Shown piece by piece: positions 56,961-64,000 of a stretch of DNA of 64,000 nucleotides; position 1 is the stretch's first letter; every line of letters starts with the position of its first letter. This DNA comes from Saccopteryx bilineata (taxonomy: Eukaryota > Chordata > Mammalia > Chiroptera > Emballonuridae). The stretch is from NCBI RefSeq assembly GCF_036850765.1, contig NC_089490.1:129732522-129796521 (forward strand). The letters run 5' to 3'. The notes beneath the pieces are model-generated. The model was given only the letters and a program-made list of their open reading frames with translations, was not told the DNA's origin and made no database searches. Position numbers and translations under genes: made by a program.

Positions 56961-57257
56961 TGCACTGATTTCACTTTGTATAATGTTATCAAGATCCCAC
57001 CATTTTGCTGTAAATGATCCGATGTCATCCTTTCTTATGGCTGAGTAGTATTCCATAGTGTATATGTGCCACATCTTCTTTATCCAGTCATCTATTGGTG
57101 GGTTTTTTGGTTGTTTCCATGTCCTGGCCATTGTGAACAATGCTGCAATGAACATGGGGCTGCATGTGTCTTTACGTATCAATGTTTCTGAGTTTTGGGG
57201 GTATATACCCAGTAGAGGGATTGCTGGGTCATAAGGTAGTTCTATTTTCAGTTTTTT

Positions 57258-57418
57258 TAATTGATTTTTTAGAGAGAGAGGAGTGAGAGAGAGAGAAGGG
57301 GGAGGAGCAGGAAGCATCAACTTCTATATGTGCCTTGACTAGGCAAGCCCAAGGTTTCGAATCGGCGACCTCAGTGTTCCAGGTCGATGCTTTATCCCAC
57401 TGCACCACCACAGTCAGG
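57258..57418 (-). mobile_element. Short SINE, family 3, inverted
   Basis: A/G-rich left part and head reading (minus) ACCTGACTGTGGTGGTGCAG. TSD-like TCTATTTTCAGTTTTTT on both sides. Interrupts the LINE-1. Confidence 0.88.
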
Positions 57419-57947
57419 TCTATTTTCAGTTTTTTGAGGAACCACCATACTTTCTTTCATAATGGTTGTACTACCACCAACAGTGTATGAGGGTTCCTTT
57501 TTCTCCACAGCCTCTCCAACATTTGCTATTACCTGTCTTGTTAATAATAGCTAATCTAACAGGTGTGAGGTGGTATCTCATTGCAGTTTTGATTTGCATT
57601 TCTCTAATAACTAAAGAAGATGAGCATCTTTTCATATATATGTTGGCCATTTGTATTTCTTCCTGGGAGAAGTGTCTGTTCATGTCCTCTTCCCATTTTT
57701 TTATTGGATTGTTTGTTTGTTTGTTGTTGAGTTTTATGATTTCTTTGTATATTTTGGATATTAGGCCCTTATCAGAGGGAATTCTTAATTAAGGTACATG
57801 AACATTCTTTTCTAAAGGCTTTTAAGAAAAGAGAAGTGAAGGGATTCTCAGATAAGTTCTATCTTCCTTGCTCTGTAGTTAAATTATGACTTATCTGACC
57901 CAGTTGTCCTTGCAAGCCAGGAAGCTCCTGCATTCTTCTCTTTCCTT

Positions 57948-58520
57948 TGTTGTAAGGTGCCAAAAGCTACAGAATTAATATTAATTATTTAGCAAGTTTA
58001 AAGAACATTTTATTGGTTTGGGCTAGGTGTGCAAAGAGAGATTTTGAAAATAATCCTTATATTTGTGTGATTAGAAAAGACCAAGATGGCATTGTGTTGT
58101 AAATGCAGAAAGAGGAAGGAGCCTTGGATTCCCTGACCTTCCCCCAAACCTATGAGAAAATGGTCAATGGCTAGCCAGGTGTAAGGAGAAAAGAATTAAA
58201 TATTTTCTTGGGCTGATGGACCATTTGAAGGCATTTGTTCACATGGAAATCACCCCTCCCCTCCAGAAAGCATGTAATTAATGTATGTAACTCTAAACAA
58301 AAGGCATAAACTTACGCCATGATTGTTAAGCCAAATTCGGAGGGACCCAAAACATGAAAGACAGGAACAAGGTCCGTCAGTTACACATCAAAGCTTTATT
58401 GTCTAGCTTGGCCAAGCAGCGGCTACTCCAACAGAATTCTGAAGGAAAGCGTGTGCCGGCCCTTTGTTCAACCTAGTTTTTTCTTTTTAATTTTTTATTT
58501 ATTCATTTTTTAGAGAGGGG

Positions 58521-58556
<36 letters not shown>

Positions 58557-59548
58557 AGAGACAGAGAGAGAGAAGGGGGGAGGAGCTGGAAGCATCAACT
58601 CCCATATGTGCCTTGACCAGGCAAGCCCAGGGTTTCGAACCGGCGACCTCAGCATTTCCAGGTCGACACTTTACCCACTGCGCCACCACAGGTCAGGCTC
58701 AACCTAGTTTTTATAGTTTTATAAGTGGGAAGTACAGAAGCAAAAATTTCAATTAGGAGCCCCTTACCACTATTGGTTATAGTCATATGTCCTTTAACAT
58801 GATAGGACCACGTTCAATTTGCAAGCCATACATCCTTTTGGGGAAAACAAAGTTTACAAGCCAACACAGTGGTAGAAAGATGTCTTTACATATTAAAAGG
58901 CATTCCTATATTATCTAGTGTTCATCTGCTATCTCTGTCCTGAGTCACACATGTTAACCACATGCATTTACATAGGAGAGGTAGTTTCAGTGGGGACAAA
59001 TGCCCGCAAATGGCTCATTGCTATGAGAAAAGGTTTATTTTGGCTTTTCTCTCCCTGTACCTGGCTAGCCATTCACCCTTTTCCCCACAGGCATAGTGAA
59101 ATGTCTGGGAATCCATGTTTTCCTCCCCTCTGCATTTACAATACAATGCCAAGGGCCATCCTGACTATGCCAATCACACAGTACAGAGACTATTCTCACA
59201 ATTTCTTTCCACACCTTAACCCAAATCAACAAAATGTTTCTCAAGCCTCCCAAAATATTAATATTAATTCTGTAGCTTTTGGTACTTTATAACACCTGCG
59301 GGTGAAGTGGCTCAGTGGTTCCTCAATGATGTCAGGTTTTTTCCCTTCCCATGTATAATTAAGAATATATAAACAGCCCCTGAACTATTTTTGGGGGCTG
59401 CACAATTTGGGTCTGTTGCCCTGTGTCAGCCATATGTGGCTGGCATATTTAATAAATTTCCTCTTTTAATAAAACTTTTCAAAAACTTATTTGGACTATG
59501 TGCCTCTATGTACACCCACGGATTTGTGGATTTTGCTACTTTACAACA
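57948..59548 (+). mobile_element. LTR family F, plus orientation, with an inverted LTR inside
   Basis: Starts TGTTGTAAGGTGCC, ends CTTTACAACA. Exact 4-bp repeat CCTT at 57944-57947 and 59549-59552. The middle (about 58315-59292) is an inverted LTR-like segment ending TTTATAACA with its own family 3 SINE (58488-58697). AATAAA twice near 59450-59480. Confidence 0.8.
58488..58697 (-). mobile_element. Short SINE, family 3, inverted, with (GA)n
   Basis: (GA)n at 58517-58552, then '...CATATGTGCCTTGACCAGGC' and head ending GGTCAGGC. Direct repeats CAACCTAGTTTTT on both sides. Confidence 0.9.
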
Positions 59549-59665
59549 CCTTTCACCATAGAAAAGAGGGGGTAAGAGGCCTGACTTTTCCTCTCTAAAA
59601 TGGTGTTGCTAATACTGAGTTTTACAGTTTCTTGGCACCTTTCACATTCCCCACTGGTTTTATAT

Positions 59666-60225
59666 TGTTACATCCCAGGAGACAGGCCACAGCAGACACA
59701 AAGTAAATTTTATAAGTTTTATTGCAAACCTGCACAGGGACTGCAGGCAACCCATGCAAGGGAGCACTGCAGCCCCCCAAACCTGCGCAGGGACTGCGGG
59801 TAACCCACACAGGGGAACACTGCAGCCCCCCAAACCTGCACAGGGACTGCAGGCAACCCACGCCTCCAAAGAGACTGGAGCTCTGCAGCCCCCCAAACCT
59901 GCGCAGGGACTGCAGGCAACCCACGCCTCCAAAGAGACTGGAGCACTGCAGCCATGAGCTTCTAAAATGGCTCCTTTTTATAGGGTGGCTATCTAGGATG
60001 AGCAAGCATCATACAGAAGCTGATGTGGCTGTTAGCTATTGGCTAGGGAGGTCGTGCTCAGTTACGGGGGGGGGGGTATTGCTCAGTGGAGAATTTCAAA
60101 CATTAACTTCTGATAAGGATCTCTGACTCAATGCAGGATGTTGCTGAACTCTTTGTTCTCAGCATCACAGGGACCTTGTACACTCTTGGCAGCCCCGAGC
60201 ATATCAGTACTCCTTGAATCTAACA
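59666..60225 (-). mobile_element. Solo LTR with internal tandem repeat
   Basis: 560 bp, TGTTACATCC to GAATCTAACA. Exact 4-bp repeat ATAT at 59662-59665 and 60226-60229. Inverted AATAAA (TTTTATTG) at 59717. Not related to families A or F. Confidence 0.88.
59728..59950. repeat. Four-unit tandem repeat in LTR
   Basis: Units begin 'AAACCTGC(A/G)CAGGGACTGC(A/G)GG(C/T)AACCCA' at about 59726, 59780, 59832 and 59895. The first two are about 53 bp; the last two are about 63 bp and share an extra 'CCTCCAAAGAGACTGGAG'. Confidence 0.9.
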
Positions 60226-60262
60226 ATATCATGAGGCTGTTGAGTAGGCAGGGGTCTAAAGT

Positions 60263-61171
60263 TGTTGTAAAGTATTGTACCTTAATTCCATGGGTTACGT
60301 AGAGACACCAAGGCAGGATACAGAAGAATTTTTAGGAGGAGATTTATTAATAAGCTGGCTACATATGACTTAAATGGGGCATAGCTAACCCAATCATGCA
60401 GCCTCGAATATAGCTCTGAGGCTAGTTATATACACTTGATTACATACAGGTTGGGGAAAAGGGAAGGGGAGGGGAGCATGACACAATGGTCAATCATTAA
60501 CAAGCTTATAACATTTCTCTATAGGATCCATAAAAAACATTTCTACATATTAAAACATACAAGGTAACACAATAGCGAAGGATGTCGTTTTACATATCAA
60601 AAGACATCCCCAAATCTTTTAGTGTCCATCTGCCATCCCTTTGTCTAGAGGCACATACATCAATGACATGACTTTAGGATGAGAGGGGGCTTACATGATG
60701 TCAGAGGATAAGCGTTTGTAAATCGCCCATTAAGGAGAAAGAAAAGGGGAGAGGAAAAGGCTACTTAAATTTTTCTTCCTTCTCTCACATTCCTGGCTAG
60801 CTGTTTACCTTCTTCCTCAATGGTGTGGGAAAGGGAGAGGGTCCAAGTCTCCTTCCTCTTTTCATTCAAAACCTAGTACCAAAGCCTCTCTATTTACAAT
60901 ATAATAGCCCTTCCTAAGCAGGAATGCAATCACACACAAGTATAAAAATCATATTTACAAAATCTCTCTGAATGCTTGGCCTAAATTATAAAATATTTTT
61001 TAAGCCTCTTAGTAAAAGAGGTTTTCTTATCTCAGTACATAGTATGTCCTTGTAAGCCAGAAAACTCCCACATTCCTCTCCCTCCACTCTCCACAGAAAA
61101 AAAAGGGGTCAAGAAACCTGACTCTTCCTTCTAAAATATTAATTTTTGCAATTCTTTGGCACCTTATCACA
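60263..61171 (-). mobile_element. Solo LTR family F, intact reference copy
   Basis: 909 bp, TGTTGTAAAG to CTTATCACA in plus view. Exact 4-bp repeat AAGT at 60259-60262 and 61172-61175. Used as the reference to recognise the broken F copies. Confidence 0.9.
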
Positions 61172-61589
61172 AAGTTAAGGCTAGGATTAGTGATCTGCAG
61201 ATCCTGTAAGTAGGAACATCAGCCTATAATGATGCCTTCTGTTCATATTTAACAGGAAGACTTGATGTTTTCATTAACAGTGATACATTCTACTGAAGAA
61301 ACAAATGTTACTGATTAATTTCTTACACCCTGTACAAACATTCTGCAACTTACATAACCCTTAATTTTTATAAACTTTCTTATCTATTCAGAAATAACTG
61401 GCTCTCATAACAACTTTCTTCCTTTTTTCTTTCAAAAGTATTTCTATACCTTATACCTTTTATTATCAAAGCCATACAATTTCTTTCTGGTCAGAACTCT
61501 TAATTTTAAAAAATCTTAACCTTATATGACAACCAAGCTGGCAATAATTTTTCTTTAAAGTATACTTCCTTTTGGAGGTGTCCTCCCTC
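61172..61589. other. Between LTR F and LINE-1, not identified
   Basis: AT-rich; may be interior of an ERV on the minus strand, but no motif was found. Confidence 0.4.
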
Positions 61590-61600
61590 TAAGTAGCTAG

Positions 61601-62629
61601 TTTTTTGTTTTTTGTTTTAGTGTTCAATAGGCTTTATTTTCCTTTCCTGTTGTTAAAATGATCTCTATGCTCCTACAATTTTTTTTTTTTTGTATTTTTC
61701 TGAAGCTGGAAACAGGGAGGCAGTCAGACAGACTCTCGCATGCGCCCGACCGGGATCCACCCAGCACGCCCACCAGAGGGCGATGCTCTGCCCCTCCGGG
61801 GCGTCGCTCTGTCGCAACCAGAGCCACTCTAGCACCTGGGGCAGAGGCCAAGGAGCCATCCCCAGCGCCCGAGCCATCTTTTGCTCCAATGGAGCCTCGG
61901 CTGCGGGAGGGGAAGAGAGAGACAGAGAGGAAGGAGAGGGGGAAGGGTGGAGAAGCAGATGGGCACTTTTCCTGCGTGCCCTGGCCAGGAATTGAACCCG
62001 GGACTCCCGCACGCCAGGCCAATGCTCTATCACTGAGCCAACCGGCCAGGGTGCTCCTACGATTTTTTAACTAATTGTTTACATAGATTCTAGGGTCACC
62101 CTGAATGCCTCCCCCATATTCCCCTCAACATCTCCCTTGCCCCCCTCCCTACAGCACTCTCCCTCCTTCCCTTCAGGTTTATTTCATCCTATCAACCCCT
62201 TCCCTCTGTCCTCTTTTCTTCTGGTCCCTTTGATCTCTCCTGTCTCAATTCCGTTCCTCAGTTCACAATGTTCATTGGATTCCTCAAATGAGTGAGGTCA
62301 TATGATATATATATTTTTTGCCTGTCTTATTTCATTTAACATAACAGTTTCCAGGTCCATCCATGTTGTTGCAAAAGGTAATATTTCCTTCTTTTTCATG
62401 GCCCCATACTATTCCATTGTATATATGTACCACAGCTTTTTAATCCACTCATCCACTAATGGACACGGGTTGTTTCCAGATCTTCACTATCATAAACAAT
62501 GCTGTCATAAACATGGGGGTGCATCTCTTTTTTTCAGTCAAGATATGGTGTTCTTGGGATATATTCCTAAAAGTGGGATGGCTGGGTCAAAAGGCAGATC
62601 CATTTTTAATTTTTTGAGGAATCTACTGT
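61601..62629 (-). mobile_element. 5'-truncated LINE-1, inverted
   Basis: Reads as inverted LINE-1 3' UTR and ORF2 end ('CATGGCCCCATACTATTCCATTG' and 'AACATGGGGGTGCATCTCTTTTT'). Direct repeat TAAGTAGCTAG at 61590-61600 and 62630-62640. Older subfamily, like the 6.46-kb element. Contains the SINE below. Confidence 0.9.
61680..62051 (-). mobile_element. SINE family 1, inverted, in LINE-1
   Basis: Head ends CCGGCCAGGG at 62051. Direct repeats GCTCCTACAATTTT/GCTCCTACGATTTT flank it. Confidence 0.94.
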
Positions 62630-62640
62630 TAAGTAGCTAG

Positions 62641-64000
62641 TATTTATAGGTTACTTTATAGGGGTAGCTATAAGCACATATATATTTTTCATTTACCTTG
62701 TAGTTTCCCTTCTAGCAAAGGGACTTATATCTCCCTTCTGTATGACTCATAGCGTACATGCATCAAACCCTAAGAAAACTTGTTCTTGCTTTCCTTTTAT
62801 CTCAGTTCCCCTCCCTCCCCAAAGTCTACTTAAAAGGAGGTCCTTGGTGAGTTTCCTCAGGCATCAGATGTGAGTAGGCCAGCCAGCTTCTGGTTTGTGG
62901 CTGCAGCAGGGCATGCTGTCCTTCTAAGGGTCAATTTACAAAGGTTGGCAGGGTCAGTCTCCACTGTCCACAAGGCTATCTCCAGTGGGACTGCGGGCTT
63001 TGACTGGCTGTGGTGGGTTCAGGCAGGTGTGCCCTCTACCTTGGAAGCAGTGGGAGTAGTCAGGATCATGGTGTGTGGACCTGTCTAGGTGGGAGTCAGT
63101 CCTTGGGTGGTGTACTTCTTTACCCAGACTGAGTCCCAGGCTGGAAAGGATGTACCAGATCTCCTGGCAGTGCTGGAAGCACCTCTCAGTCTTTTGGACA
63201 GCCTGCTGAGTAATGTGTAGACTCTATAAGTACTTAAGAAAGGAGTGGTCACTTAACTCAGTTTTTATTTCTTCTCTGAGTTTTGATAGTAAATTCTCCC
63301 AAACATTATTTCAAAAGGAGTGAATTATTCCCTGTAGGGGGTGTACCTTGCCCTAAGGAGGGCTAAGGGGAGTAAGGTGGGCCACTTTTCACTGGTTTCA
63401 AAAAAAATTTGGTTAAAGTTTCCTTTAAGATCCAATTTATGCATTCTATCTACCCTGAACTTTGAGGCCTGTGGCACAATGCAATTTCCAATTAATATTG
63501 AGTGCCTTTCCTACTAGCTGTGAGATCTTGGATACAAAGGCAGGCCCATCATTAAACTCAATATTAATGGGCAAGCTAAATCAGGGAATAATTTCATATA
63601 ACAATTTTTTTTTTTAAAGATTCTATTTATTGATTTTACAGAGACAGGAGAGAGAGAAGTAGGGGAAGTGAGAAGTATCACCTCATAGTTGCTTCACTTT
63701 AGTTGTTCACTGCTTGCTTTTTGTATGTGCCTTGACCTGGCAGGCCCAGGGTTTCGAACTGGTGACCTCAGCATTCCAGGTCAATGCTTTATCCACTGCA
63801 CCACCACAGGCAAGGCCACATAGCAATTTCTTAACAACTGTTACTGTAGTTTTGTTTCTAGTAGAAAAAGCTTCTACCTATCCTAGAAAGGCGTCCATTA
63901 CTTTAATAAAATCTATTTCTAAATGTTTACCTGGAACAGTTCCTCTCTTCCTGTTTCTCTTTATAATTTCTTTACTTTGCTTAGTATTTATTTGGGCACA
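62641..64000 (-). pseudogene. pol: Provirus 3 fragment: integrase region of pol
   Basis: On the minus strand, 63450-63600 reads FNDGPAFVSKISQLVGKALN and WKLHCA, the gammaretroviral integrase core around the second catalytic aspartate (N replaces D next to the usual DNGP). 62990-63090 matches the integrase end (GPHTVILT..., AWTHHSQSKPA). Stops and frameshifts are frequent. A family 3 SINE splits it. It continues beyond the right edge. Confidence 0.8.
63606..63817 (-). mobile_element. Short SINE, family 3, inverted, in integrase
   Basis: T-run at 63606, '...TGTGCCTTGACCTGGCAGGC', head ending GGCAAGGC. Copies of ATA(A/G)CAATTT on both sides. Confidence 0.88.

Larger units (their letters stand above)
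55638..57771 (-). mobile_element. 5'-truncated young LINE-1, inverted
   Basis: T-run at 55630-55646, inverted 3' UTR with the C-rich tract at 55805-55850, then ORF2 C-terminal sequence. Frames at 56844-57320 and 57471-57683 contain [20 protein letters not shown] and the CWRGC...HCWW motif. The 15-bp direct repeat TCAGAGGGAATTCTT lies at 55623-55637 and 57772-57786. It is the same subfamily as the 1-2160 element and carries LTR 55920-56960 and a SINE at 57258-57418. Confidence 0.93.
55590..59646 (-). mobile_element. LTR family F outer shell, right part (in pieces)
   Basis: The pieces 55590-55637, 57772-57947 and 59549-59646 follow the intact F LTR in order: 'ATGACTTCAGGATG', 'GTCCTTGCAAGCCAGGAAGCTCCTGCATT', then 'TTTCTTGGCACCTTTCACA'. 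The inserted LINE-1 and plus-strand LTR lie between them. It may continue the fragment at 48977. Confidence 0.6.

Noticed and set aside
59728..59950. CRISPR-like direct repeats
   Set aside because: Contiguous tandem units of unequal length inside a eukaryotic LTR, with no unique spacers.

Overview
The window is mammalian nuclear DNA, most likely from a bat and probably a horseshoe-bat-like (Rhinolophidae/Hipposideridae) lineage. Evidence: dense tRNA-derived SINEs of two families that I associate with those bats, LINE-1 of several ages, many LTR elements, and non-autonomous hAT and mariner DNA transposons whose 8-bp or TA target duplications are still readable. The species call is inference. 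No bacterial features are present, and more than half of the window is interspersed repeat.

Host genes. Three genes lie in the left and middle parts. (1) TRIM58 is on the minus strand, with coding exon 1 at 16216-16635 and exon 2 at 5575-5670; later exons lie beyond the left edge. Its 10.5-kb intron 1 holds a full-length old LINE-1. A UTP23 retrocopy (about 3215-4165) lies just past exon 2. (2) A BTNL10-like butyrophilin is on the plus strand (signal, IgV, IgC, membrane and B30.2 pieces between 24.3 and 32.3 kb). It is a unitary-type pseudogene with no ATG and frameshifts in IgV, IgC and B30.2. (3) RNF187 (RACO-1) is on the minus strand, with four exons at 42566-42177, 39881-39789, 39596-39375 and from 38817 down. 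It is apparently intact and encodes 235 codons. It starts at a CTG, uses a GC-AG intron, and has its stop as the first codon of the last exon. The order TRIM58 - BTNL10 - RNF187 matches the arrangement I recall around mouse Btnl10/Rnf187 and is split in human chromosome 1.

Repeat landscape. 1-2160 is the 3' half of a young LINE-1 with ORF2 open to the window edge. 6.46-13.85 kb is an old full-length LINE-1 carrying two SINE insertions. 17-24 kb and 33-38 kb are ordinary unique or ancient-repeat DNA. From 43.7 kb to the right end there is essentially no host gene. This stretch is a pile of endogenous retroviruses (ERVs), LTRs, SINEs, LINE-1 and MITEs inserted into one another. It contains (a) a complete but very short provirus at 44226-47492, with a CCCAG target duplication, a tRNA-Ser-like primer site and no gag/pol/env. 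Its roughly 1.06-kb interior instead carries an interrupted frame with a membrane segment and an acidic coiled coil. It also contains (b) a 4.5-kb gammaretrovirus-like provirus at 49905-54420 with a tRNA-Phe-like primer site, pol and env remnants and no gag, (c) several solo LTRs with exact 4-5 bp duplications, and (d) an integrase fragment at the right edge. Coordinates of pairs of target duplications allow much of the insertion order to be read directly.
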